Shown here: in pieces, positions 24,694-32,978 of the stretch | Numbering within the stretch: position 1 is the stretch's first letter | Layout: every line of letters begins with the position of its first letter | Origin: JAGTVG01 sp963699805 | GTDB taxonomy: Bacteria > Bacteroidota > Bacteroidia > Cytophagales > Cyclobacteriaceae | Assembly: GCA_963699805.1 (NCBI GenBank) | Contig: CAVOVH010000009.1 | Span: 62,001 to 126,000, forward strand | Reading direction: 5' to 3' | Length of the DNA stretch: 64,000 bases | The notes under the pieces: generated by a model | Database searches by the model: none | Told to the model about the DNA's origin: nothing | What the model saw: only the letters and a program-made list of their open reading frames with translations | Position numbers and translations under genes: made by a program

Positions 24694-25383
24694 ATGCTGA
24701 AGATCATGGATGCATATATCGGTAAAATAAAAAATATTTTTAGAACAGCTGGGAATCCTGATAATGCCGGCCCCATGAAGGCCTATATGAAAAACCAGTT
24801 CGATTTCCTGGGGATCAAATCAACGGAAAGACGGGAATTGAGTAAACCATTTTTAACCAGATCCTCCCTCCCACCCAAGGAACAAATATGGTCGGTTATC
24901 CAGGAGTTGTGGGCATTGCCTGAAAGGGAATTTCAGTATTTTTCCATGTTGTTGGCTGAAAAATACAACCGGGTGGCAGAAAAAGATTGGATCGATCATT
25001 ATGCAAACATGATCACCCAGAAATCCTGGTGGGACACGGTTGATTTTATTGCAGTAAACTTGGTGGGTCATTACTTCATGAAATTCCCTGAAAGGATCCC
25101 CCGGATAACGGATCAATGGATGAGATCCGGAAATATCTGGTTGGAACGATCCTGTCTCCTGTTCCAGTTAAAATATAAAATCCTTACGAACACCGATCTT
25201 CTGGCTTCTTTCATACAACCACTGGCCAATTCAAAGGAGTTTTTCATCGCCAAAGCTATTGGCTGGGCTTTACGGGAATATTCAAAGACCAATCCGGAAT
25301 GGGTCAATTCTTATATTCAAAATCATGAACTACGTCCACTCAGCAAAAAAGAAGGATTGAAAAGAATATCCCGATCCATTTAG
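24694..25383 (+). CDS. AlkD-like DNA alkylation repair protein
   Basis: A 229-residue HEAT-like repeat DNA glycosylase of the AlkC/AlkD family, which excises bulky or positively charged alkylated purines without base flipping. Seen: MKAYMKNQFDFLGIKSTERR at the N-terminus, the Trp/Asp segment KSWWDTVDFIAVNLVG, ERSCLLFQLKYK and the signature FIAKAIGWALREYSKTNPEWV. The length is typical. It is a single gene between the ABC permease and the TonB receptor. It is the second alkylation-repair gene in the window besides ogt. Confidence 0.93.
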   Translation: MLKIMDAYIGKIKNIFRTAGNPDNAGPMKAYMKNQFDFLGIKSTERRELSKPFLTRSSLPPKEQIWSVIQELWALPEREFQYFSMLLAEKYNRVAEKDWIDHYANMITQKSWWDTVDFIAVNLVGHYFMKFPERIPRITDQWMRSGNIWLERSCLLFQLKYKILTNTDLLASFIQPLANSKEFFIAKAIGWALREYSKTNPEWVNSYIQNHELRPLSKKEGLKRISRSI

Positions 25384-25442
25384 TCTCCTGTTTTTAATGG
25401 ATTTATTTACATTTGCTTCCATTAAATTGGCCGGATTCGTAC

Positions 25443-27851
25443 ATGTTAAGATATTTTCTTTTCACATTTTTTTCCTTGCAGGTTTTAATCCCCCTGCATG
25501 CCCAGCAGGTGAAGGTAATAGATAAAAACACCCGGTCTGTCATAGAAAATGTGATGATATACAACGTCAATTTCTCCAGGGCGGTTCAGACAGATGCCAA
25601 TGGCTCGGCCGATTTGTCAGGATTTCAACCCGAGGACATCCTGCTTTTCCAGCATCCTTCCTACCATGAAGCAACCTATCCCATGAAAGGCCTGAACCAA
25701 GGCAACCATCTCATTCAACTGGAAGAAAAGATCATCCGCATTGATGAAGTAGTGATTTCAGCCAACAGATGGGAACAGAATCATGACGTCATACCCAATA
25801 CCATCGCAACGATCCAATCCAGGGATATCGAATTTGAAAATCCTCCAACTTCAGCAGATCTTTTACAGGAATCCGGCCAGGTTTTTGTCCAGAAAAGTCA
25901 GCTGGGCGGTGGCAGCCCGATGATCCGGGGATTTTCGGCGAATGCAGTGCTGCTGGTGATTGATGGCGTACGCATGAATAATGCCATTTACCGGAGTGGG
26001 AATCTTCAAAATGTGATCAGTGTCGATGTAAATGCCATACAGGAGGCGGAAGTACTTTTCGGTCCGGGCTCGGTCATGTATGGGAGTGACGCTTTGGGTG
26101 GAGTAATGGATTTTCATATTAAAGACCCGTTTCTTTCAAACACGGATCAGACAAATATCCAGGGTGAGGCTCTTTTGCGTTATTCCACAGCCGCTCATGA
26201 AAAGACCAGCCATTTTGAACTTAATATTGGAGGTAAAAAGCTGGGTTCATTCACCAGCATTTCCTACACAGGTTTCGATGATCTCAGGACAGGTGCACAC
26301 CGGACCTCCAGATTTCCGGACTTCGGAAAAAGAACCGAATATGTAATTCATGCTCATGGCATGGATACGATCGTGCAGAATGAAAATGTTAATATCCAGA
26401 TATTTTCCGGTTATGATCAGTTCAGCCTGATCCAGAAATTCACCTACCGTCCGAAAGATAACCTCGACCTGAACTATGGCTTTTATTATAGCAATACCAG
26501 TAACATCCCGAGATACGACCGGCTTATTTTGTATGATAGTGACAGTCTCCCTGAAAGTGCCGAATGGTATTATGGCCCCCAAAAATGGATGATGAACCGT
26601 CTTCAAGCGAGATTATACAATTCAAGCCAGGCATTCAGTGAGGCCCGGATCATCCTGTCACATCAATGGGTGAACGAAAGCAGGAATGACCGGAATTATC
26701 AAAGTGATCTGCTTCGGTCCAGGACGGAAAAGGTAAATGTATTAAACGTAAATGCAGATTTCGATAAATCTTTTAACGACCGGCATCAGTTATTCTATGG
26801 AATGGATGCCTCGTTTAACTGGATCCGTTCATCTGCGTTCGGAAGAAACATCGAAACAGGTGAATCATCGTACATCTCAACCCGGTATCCGGATGGGGGA
26901 AGTCAATATTATTTCACCGCCCTTTACGGTAACTATCAATGGGTACTCAACCAGGCGGTCAACCTCTCAGCTGGTATCCGGTTTACAACCACCGGACTGA
27001 AAGCAAGTCTGGAAGATAAAAGTGACCTGGATTTCCCTTTTGAGGAATTTTCAACTTCGAACCACGCTTTGAATGGCAGTCTTGGCCTGGTATATCACCT
27101 ATCAGAGATGACGAAACTCGATGTGGTTTTCTCTTCGGGCTTTCGGGCTCCCAATATCGATGATGTGGGTAAACTTTTCGATTCAGAGCCTGGATATGTC
27201 GTCGTGCCCAATAAAGACCTGCAACCTGAATATAGCTATAATGGAGAAATAGGAATCACGCAGCATATCGGGAAAAACATCCAGTTTCATGCCGTTGGCT
27301 TTTACACCTGGCTGAGGGATGCCATGGTTAGAAGAGATTTTTTGTTCAATGGAATGGATTCACTGGTATATGACGGTGAATTTAGAAAGGTCCAGGCACT
27401 GGTCAATACTGGAAAAGCATCAATCTACGGATTCAGTGTTGTTTTGAAGGGTGATATAACACCCCATTGGGGGATCTTTTCGTCCTATACCTATACGGAT
27501 GGTAAAGACCAGAACGATGAAGTACCCCTGCGACATGCTCCTCCTGCATATGGCATGACTTCAATTTACTATAAAAAAGGAGGATTACTGGCTGAATTGA
27601 ATGTCACATACAGTGAGGATAAAAATTTTGAAGATCTGGCTCCTTCAGAACAAAATAAATTATATTTATATACCGCAGATGGCGCCCTTGCCTGGTATAC
27701 CTTGAACCTCCGGTTAAAATATCAGTTTTCATCCAGATTAACTGCTAATTTTGGAATTGAGAATATCCTGGATAAACATTATCGGACCTATAGTTCAGGA
27801 ATCAGTTCGCCGGGTCGGAATTATATTTTTGCATTCAGGATAAATTTATAA
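25443..27851 (+). CDS. TonB-dependent heme/hemoglobin-type receptor
   Basis: Outer-membrane receptor of about 802 residues. The ATG at 25443 gives the signal peptide MLRYFLFTFFSLQVLIPLHA; a TTG ten codons upstream is less likely. Order: carboxypeptidase-regulatory-like domain (about 20-95), plug (about 100-230, with IRGFSANAVLLVIDGVRMN and YGSDALGG), then a 22-strand barrel ending in RNYIFAFRINL. The plug text and the FRAP-NPDL-like segment (GFRAPN, then PNKDLQPEYS) are those of hemin/hemoglobin receptors. Iron limitation would normally control such a gene, but no Fur-like site is evident just upstream. The ligand is inferred from family. Confidence 0.88.
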   Translation: MLRYFLFTFFSLQVLIPLHAQQVKVIDKNTRSVIENVMIYNVNFSRAVQTDANGSADLSGFQPEDILLFQHPSYHEATYPMKGLNQGNHLIQLEEKIIRIDEVVISANRWEQNHDVIPNTIATIQSRDIEFENPPTSADLLQESGQVFVQKSQLGGGSPMIRGFSANAVLLVIDGVRMNNAIYRSGNLQNVISVDVNAIQEAEVLFGPGSVMYGSDALGGVMDFHIKDPFLSNTDQTNIQGEALLRYSTAAHEKTSHFELNIGGKKLGSFTSISYTGFDDLRTGAHRTSRFPDFGKRTEYVIHAHGMDTIVQNENVNIQIFSGYDQFSLIQKFTYRPKDNLDLNYGFYYSNTSNIPRYDRLILYDSDSLPESAEWYYGPQKWMMNRLQARLYNSSQAFSEARIILSHQWVNESRNDRNYQSDLLRSRTEKVNVLNVNADFDKSFNDRHQLFYGMDASFNWIRSSAFGRNIETGESSYISTRYPDGGSQYYFTALYGNYQWVLNQAVNLSAGIRFTTTGLKASLEDKSDLDFPFEEFSTSNHALNGSLGLVYHLSEMTKLDVVFSSGFRAPNIDDVGKLFDSEPGYVVVPNKDLQPEYSYNGEIGITQHIGKNIQFHAVGFYTWLRDAMVRRDFLFNGMDSLVYDGEFRKVQALVNTGKASIYGFSVVLKGDITPHWGIFSSYTYTDGKDQNDEVPLRHAPPAYGMTSIYYKKGGLLAELNVTYSEDKNFEDLAPSEQNKLYLYTADGALAWYTLNLRLKYQFSSRLTANFGIENILDKHYRTYSSGISSPGRNYIFAFRINL

Positions 27852-27880
27852 TGATAATTTGACTACCTTTTTAAGAAATT

Positions 27881-28498
27881 ATGTACGTCGCAATTGCAGG
27901 TAACATCGGATCCGGGAAGACCACCCTGGCAGAGAAACTTGGTAAAAACTACCATTGGGATGTTCAATATGAAGCAGTGGATACCAATCCGTATCTTCCG
28001 GATTTTTATATAGATATGAAATCATGGGCCTTCCACATTCAGGTATATTTCCTTAACAGCAGGTTCAAACAGAACCAGCGGATCAGGAAAATGAAAAGAA
28101 GCATCATCCAGGACAGGACCATCTATGAGGATGCCCATGTTTTCGCGAAAAACCTGAATAACAATGGCTATCTGAACGACCGGGATTACGAAACGTACCT
28201 GGGTTTATTCGAATCCATGTCAGAATTCATCAAGCCTCCTGACCTGCTGATCTACCTGAAAGCCGATATTCCCAAGCTTGTGGAGCGGATCCATAACCGG
28301 GGAAGAGCCTATGAAACGCTGATCAGGCTGGAATATCTCAGGGACCTGAACGCTTTGTATGAAAACTGGATCCATCAGTATGCAGAAAGTAAAATCCTGA
28401 CCATCAACACAAATCAGTTGAATTTTGATCGAAATATTGAAGATTTCGCTTACGTAGTGAATCTAATCGAATCAGAGATCCATGGACTTTTCAGCTAG
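27881..28498 (+). CDS. Deoxynucleoside kinase
   Basis: A 205-residue kinase of the deoxyadenosine/deoxyguanosine kinase family, phosphorylating salvaged deoxynucleosides. Seen: P-loop GNIGSGKTTL (7-16), the Glu of the substrate site in YEAVDTNPYL, the DRS-like motif IIQDRTIYEDAHVF, and the lid RIHNRGRAYE. Length and motifs fit bacterial dAK/dGK. It starts 29 bp after the TonB receptor and could be read from the same transcript, although the functions are unrelated. Base preference cannot be told from sequence. Confidence 0.92.
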   Translation: MYVAIAGNIGSGKTTLAEKLGKNYHWDVQYEAVDTNPYLPDFYIDMKSWAFHIQVYFLNSRFKQNQRIRKMKRSIIQDRTIYEDAHVFAKNLNNNGYLNDRDYETYLGLFESMSEFIKPPDLLIYLKADIPKLVERIHNRGRAYETLIRLEYLRDLNALYENWIHQYAESKILTINTNQLNFDRNIEDFAYVVNLIESEIHGLFS

Positions 28499-28584
28499 AA
28501 CCCATCCTTTTGTTAGCATCTTTATGAAAATATAATTATATATGGAAAATTCTAAGGTCAAATTAAACTGAATGATAAGTTGAT

Positions 28585-29055
28585 ATGAAGAGAATAATAA
28601 TTGGAATATCTTTTTTCTTTGTTATCGCAGGAAATGGTTACAGCCAGAGCAACCAGGAAGATATAGATCTGTTCGTAACTGCATTTGGTATGGAGAAAAA
28701 AGCCCTGACCAGGGAATTCATGAAAATCGATCCAGCCCAGACGCGTGAATTCTGGAGTTTATTTGATGCCTATGAGGCCGAACGGCAGGAACTGGCAACA
28801 AAACGCTGGATCCTGTTCAACCAGTACATCGCTCAAATAGAATCCATGACCGATGAACAGGCTGATGAGATGATGAAAGAAATTATGGTCCAGTCAAAAA
28901 AGTCCAACAAGCTGATCGACACGTATTATAAAAAAATTAAAAAGTCGACATCAGTTAAAGTAGCGGCCAAATTCTATCAATTGGAGCATTACCTGCTCAG
29001 TGGCATTCGCATGGAAATTTTAAGCCTTGTTCCTTTTATGGGTGAACTTGATTAA
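28585..29055 (+). CDS. Secreted helical protein, Spy/CpxP-like
   Basis: A 156-residue protein with a signal peptide (MKRIIIGISFFFVIAGNGYS), then almost entirely helical and charged. The motif SMTDEQADEMM resembles the LTxxQ repeat of Spy/CpxP periplasmic chaperone-like proteins. No lipobox is seen. Not recognised beyond this pattern. The gene stands alone and is followed after 22 bp by the tandem repeat at 29078. A role in envelope stress is only an inference from the motif. Confidence 0.6.
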   Translation: MKRIIIGISFFFVIAGNGYSQSNQEDIDLFVTAFGMEKKALTREFMKIDPAQTREFWSLFDAYEAERQELATKRWILFNQYIAQIESMTDEQADEMMKEIMVQSKKSNKLIDTYYKKIKKSTSVKVAAKFYQLEHYLLSGIRMEILSLVPFMGELD

Positions 29056-29077
29056 CCAATCAAACTATTACGAACCT

Positions 29078-29275
29078 GGTCTGACCAGGTAGGGTGGTCT
29101 GACGACGGTCACTTGTCTGACGAGAGCCCCTGGTCTGACCAGGAGGGTTGGTCTGACGACGGTCACTTGTCTGACGAGAGCCCCTGGTCTGACCAGGAGG
29201 GTTGGTCTGACGACGGTCACTTGTCTGACGAGGGTCCCTGGTCTGACCAGGAGGGTTGGTCTGACCAATGGGAGA
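29078..29275. repeat. Nested 18-bp/54-bp tandem repeat
   Basis: Eleven consecutive 18-bp units, each beginning with GTCTGAC preceded by G or T (198 bp). Three distinct unit types, GGTCTGACCAGGAGGGTT, GGTCTGACGACGGTCACT and TGTCTGACGAGAGCCCCT, are ordered as a 54-bp higher-order unit. Copies start at 29078, 29132, 29186 and 29240, and the fourth is incomplete. CTGGTC-T-GACCAG inside each first unit is a palindrome. Because 18 is divisible by three, long frames are open on both strands (hexads such as QTRGSR or WSDQEG); no signal shows that either is translated. It lies between the Spy-like and bestrophin genes. Confidence 0.9.
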
Positions 29276-29394
29276 GGATTCTGCTTTTCCGCTAAGACCG
29301 GTATCTTGTTTCATCTTTCAAAATAGGATCTTATTTTTGGGCCTGAATCGTTATCCATCATTATGGTTGTCTATAAAAACTAACCCTGAAAAGG

Positions 29395-30279
29395 TTGTTT
29401 CTGTTTAATCCTTTTGCCATTGTGTATCTGGTGGCATTATGTGTAATTACCTATGTTTTGTCTCTGTTATTCCCTCATCATGAATTTTTGTCAACCCCTG
29501 CTCTGACCATTTATGGAACGGTACTATCAATATTGATTGGTTTTAGAATCAATGAGGCGTACAATCGATACTGGGAAGCCAGGATCCTGTGGGGCCAGCT
29601 GGTGAATCAATCCAGAAATTTTGCCAGGATGGTCCTTTCACTGATCAATTCTTCAGTTATTACATCAAAAACAAAGCAGCGCGAACAGGACATTCAAAAA
29701 GAATTGATATATCGTCTCCTTGCCTATGATAATGCCCTGAGGCTTCACTTAAGAAAACAAGAAAATTGGGAGGAATTAAAGCCATTTCTTCAGGAAAAGG
29801 AATGGCAGAGCTATCTTCCCACGGTAAATAAGCCGACTCAAATTCTATACCGGCAATCTCAAAAATTACAATCCTTAATGAACCAGGAACCTGGAAAAGA
29901 CTTCAGGCAGGTCAGGCTTGAAGAAACGCTGAATGAGTTTTACAATATCCAGGGTGGCTGTGAAAGGATCAAAAACACACCTTTTCCGCGTATTTATTCA
30001 AGGATGACGAAAGGTTTCACATGGATCTTTGCAACGATTTTGATCCTTAGTCTTTACGATGAGTTTGACTGGCAGTTATTAGTCATCAGGGGAATGGTTG
30101 GTTATGTATTTGTAACACTTGATAAAATTCAATCACTATTAAAAAATCCTTTTGACAACACCATCGCCGACACACCCATGACATCTCTATGCCGAACCAT
30201 TGAAATCGACTTAAAACAAATGTTGGGGGAACAAGATATTCCAGAACCCATAAAACCTGTTGATGGTATTCTTTATTAG
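29395..30279 (+). CDS. Bestrophin family anion channel
   Basis: A 294-residue membrane protein of the bacterial bestrophin family (UPF0187/YneE). Seen: two N-terminal hydrophobic segments, then ILIGFRINEAYNRYWEARILWG, the family signature, and a C-terminal PFDNTIADTPMTSLCRTIEI. The frame begins with TTG at 29395 and lacks about ten residues expected at the N-terminus. An ATG at 29363 in another frame would supply a fitting beginning (MVVYKN) if one base were missing near 29380. The role is anion conduction across the inner membrane. It follows the tandem repeat after about 120 bp. Confidence 0.8.
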   Translation: MFLFNPFAIVYLVALCVITYVLSLLFPHHEFLSTPALTIYGTVLSILIGFRINEAYNRYWEARILWGQLVNQSRNFARMVLSLINSSVITSKTKQREQDIQKELIYRLLAYDNALRLHLRKQENWEELKPFLQEKEWQSYLPTVNKPTQILYRQSQKLQSLMNQEPGKDFRQVRLEETLNEFYNIQGGCERIKNTPFPRIYSRMTKGFTWIFATILILSLYDEFDWQLLVIRGMVGYVFVTLDKIQSLLKNPFDNTIADTPMTSLCRTIEIDLKQMLGEQDIPEPIKPVDGILY

Positions 30280-30472
30280 TGTCTGGAAATCTAGGTTTCA
30301 ATGGATTCCAATTAATCAGATCCCAATCAATTGTCATTAATCGTACGGCCATATAAATCGATAAAAAATATGATCTCCATTTTATAGGTAGTGATCTTGC
30401 TGACATATAATTAAAATCTGTCTTAAGTTTTGCAGCTAATTTTATACGAATCAAAACCTCATGAACAAATGC

Positions 30473-31330
30473 TTATATATCCTCAGGAATTCTATTAATC
30501 GGTCTGATCTGAATATTTCTATAGAATATTTCTGCTCCTTCAGATTGTAATTGGATCTTCCCACTTGTTAGAGGAATTTCCTTGCCGTTTTCAAGATAAC
30601 GAAGATTGAATGCATGCATATTCATCCTTCCATTTACCGCATGGATACTCTCATTTCCATAAACGTAAATCTCCATTATATTCCATTGGCCTGTCGGTTT
30701 TTCATGATCTTCATACTTCTGACAATATCCCTGATCCAGGTTGAAAGTTATTTTCCCGGCATCTTTTTTATAGCGGTATCTTTCATCCGGTGAAGGTCTC
30801 TCAGCCGGAATATCGGCCAGGGTTGTATCCACACATATGAAATCACCACACGCCTGCTCCATCACCTGGCATTCAATTGATTTCATCCAAACCCCACCCC
30901 AGGCACCTTCAGGTTCCATGGAGTGATAAAGGATCCCGCTGTCCATCAATTCATCCTCACGAGGTGGAAACCTTTCATTGCCCCATTTGAATTCCAATCG
31001 TAAATGATAGTTCTTAAAAGTTTTTTCTGTCACCAGTATTCCGAAAGTTTCTCCTGATATCCTGATGGCCGATTGTCCATCTTCTTCCACAACCGAAAAT
31101 ACATTTAACGGATCCTTATTTTTTCCAATGGGTTCCAGATAATTACCATTATTATCCTTTCGAATACCCTCGACCTTGGAGGAAGGTTCCGGTGCCCGTT
31201 GCCAGGTATACCAGCCTGATAAATCCTGCCCATTGAATAAATCAACCCAATCATTCCGTGTAGAATTCTGATCCTTTTCACATGAAATCATGAGTAATAA
31301 CAGCCATGTAAAAAATAAGATTCGTTTCAT
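30473..31330 (-). CDS. DUF1080 lipoprotein (3-keto-disaccharide hydrolase type)
   Basis: A 285-residue lipoprotein: signal MKRILFFTWLLLLMISC with the lipidated Cys at 17. The DUF1080 concanavalin-like domain shows DLFNGQDLSGWYTW, FKNYHLRLEFKWG, DSGILYHSM, IECQVMEQ and the terminal IQLQSEGAEIFYRNIQIRPI. Family members include 3-keto-disaccharide hydrolases and other sugar-binding proteins. A second, only distantly similar DUF1080 lipoprotein is encoded at 43604. It is a single minus-strand gene, divergent from the trhA-like gene. The exact substrate is unknown. Confidence 0.88.
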   Translation of the reverse strand: MKRILFFTWLLLLMISCEKDQNSTRNDWVDLFNGQDLSGWYTWQRAPEPSSKVEGIRKDNNGNYLEPIGKNKDPLNVFSVVEEDGQSAIRISGETFGILVTEKTFKNYHLRLEFKWGNERFPPREDELMDSGILYHSMEPEGAWGGVWMKSIECQVMEQACGDFICVDTTLADIPAERPSPDERYRYKKDAGKITFNLDQGYCQKYEDHEKPTGQWNIMEIYVYGNESIHAVNGRMNMHAFNLRYLENGKEIPLTSGKIQLQSEGAEIFYRNIQIRPINRIPEDI

Positions 31331-31431
31331 ATTTGATAAATTAGTTTGAGTTAATTTAATTACTTAGACCAAGATGTACAAACATTTATTCAGATTACCT
31401 GGCTATCGATCATTGCCTATATATCAGTAAA

Positions 31432-32103
31432 ATGATTACTTTTAAAACCGATATGCTTCAGGAAAAGATAATTGAAAACTATACACCCAAAGAGGAGGTG
31501 GCCAATGCAATTACCCATGGTTTCGGATCTATTTTGAGCCTTGTGGGTAGTATAGTTATAATCATGAAGGCAGAAACCATGGGAGATGGGTGGCATCTGG
31601 TAAGCTATACGATCTTTGGGCTATCGCTGATTCTCCTTTACACTTCTTCATTTCTATATCACTCAATTCCTGGCCTGAAAGCCAAACAGAAATTAAGGAA
31701 AATTGATCATTCTGCCATATATATTTTGATTGCGGGCACCTACACCCCTTTTCTGCTTACCAACTTGCGAGGAACAACCGGATGGATCATGTTTGGGGTC
31801 GTTTGGGTTTTTGCCATCGTAGGCATTTTATTAAAATTTAAGACCCAGATCAGATCAAAATGGTTATCGGCCTCGATTTATCTGGTCATGGGATGGCTGG
31901 CAGTCTTTATTTACCGTTCCATGCTTGATAATCTCACTCCTGTTAGTCTTTTTTTGATAGCGGCTGGTGGTTTTTTTTATACCATGGGTGTTATTTTTTA
32001 TGTCTGGAAAAAGCTTTCCTTTCATCATGCCATTTGGCATCTTTTTGTGCTTGCAGGAAGCATCTGCCATTATTTTTCAATTTATTTTATCCTCCCCGAT
32101 TAA
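31432..32103 (+). CDS. trhA: Hemolysin III family (TrhA/PAQR) membrane protein
   Basis: A 223-residue protein with seven hydrophobic segments, of the PAQR superfamily. Seen: EEVANAITHGFGSILSLVG, SSFLYHSIPG with the conserved His and Ser, KLRKIDHSAIYILIAGTYTP, and the last metal-binding HAIWHLFVLAGSICHYF. The zinc-binding His set typical for PAQR proteins is intact. Characterised TrhA affects membrane fluidity; older annotation as hemolysin is not well founded. It may start at the internal ATG at 31453. It is a single gene divergent from the DUF1080 gene. Confidence 0.92.
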   Translation: MITFKTDMLQEKIIENYTPKEEVANAITHGFGSILSLVGSIVIIMKAETMGDGWHLVSYTIFGLSLILLYTSSFLYHSIPGLKAKQKLRKIDHSAIYILIAGTYTPFLLTNLRGTTGWIMFGVVWVFAIVGILLKFKTQIRSKWLSASIYLVMGWLAVFIYRSMLDNLTPVSLFLIAAGGFFYTMGVIFYVWKKLSFHHAIWHLFVLAGSICHYFSIYFILPD

Positions 32104-32201
32104 AAATAACAGCGGTATTGTGAACCGGAATACAGGTATCCGATAATTATATCCCGTTGATAGTAAATCCATTTACATTCGCTTACCTTTGCTGATCTCC
32201 T

Positions 32202-32759
32202 ATGGTTTTCCAATTCAAAATAAATATAAAGAACATATCATCACCAGGTGTCTGGAGACGAATCCAAATTCCATCACAATGGTCTTTTGACATATTGCAT
32301 GGGGTCATACAGGCCGCATTTGGATGGGAGAATTATCATCCATATCTTTTTTCCCCCAGGGGCTGGGGATCAAATCCGTGTATTGGGGCTCCCGGCTGGG
32401 AAGATTCGGATTGCCAGAATGCAGCTAAAATAGAACTGCGCAATTATTTCACGCATACTCAGCAGGCCATCACCTATATTTATGATTTCGGAGATAATTG
32501 GATACATCATATTTTGTTGGAGGATATTATAGATGAAAACAGGATCATTGCCGATTTATTGGATGGAAGAGGCAAATGCCCCCCAGAAGATTGTGGAGGT
32601 AGTTATGCCTATATGGATTTAAAACAGATCCTGGAAGACCCGGACTATCCGGAATATGATGAAATCAGAGAATGGATGGGTATGAGCAAAAAGGAAGCCT
32701 GGGATCCCAATGGAATAGACCTGAACACCCTGCGTCAGGCCGTTTATGCAGTAAGATAA
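32202..32759 (+). CDS. Plasmid pRiA4b ORF-3 family protein
   Basis: A 185-residue soluble protein. Seen: SPGVWRRIQIPSQWSFDILH, the repeated F/Y-D-F-G-D-x-W pattern (YIYDFGDNWIHHI) and CPPEDCGGSYAYMDL. The family is frequent on plasmids and chromosomes and is sometimes next to transposable elements, but its function is unknown. No mobile element is seen nearby. It is a single gene ahead of acs. Confidence 0.85.
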   Translation: MVFQFKINIKNISSPGVWRRIQIPSQWSFDILHGVIQAAFGWENYHPYLFSPRGWGSNPCIGAPGWEDSDCQNAAKIELRNYFTHTQQAITYIYDFGDNWIHHILLEDIIDENRIIADLLDGRGKCPPEDCGGSYAYMDLKQILEDPDYPEYDEIREWMGMSKKEAWDPNGIDLNTLRQAVYAVR

Positions 32760-32978
32760 TCCTGATGGATCCCACTTATTTCCTTGGATGAAATTTTCAG
32801 TCTCTTTTTGGATAAAATTTACTTTCACCTCCATCATTTGTTAAAATTCCAAAATTTTACCATATTTCCAGTCGGCTTAAATAATCTCCTTACAGGGGAT
32901 CGTCAATGAACGGTGAAATCAAATGCATTTTTATTTCGCCGGGAATTCTAATAATTAACAATAAATATATTAAAGAAA

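Noticed and set aside
29078..29275. CRISPR array
   Set aside because: There are no unique spacers; the 54-bp unit is repeated whole, and no cas genes are present.
29060..29314. Open frames on both strands through the GTCTGAC repeat
   Set aside because: Any repeat whose period is a multiple of three and that lacks stops in one unit stays open. No signal, start context or domain supports translation of either strand.
32202..32759. Mobile element marked by the pRiA4b ORF-3 protein
   Set aside because: No transposase, inverted repeats or target duplication were found around it.
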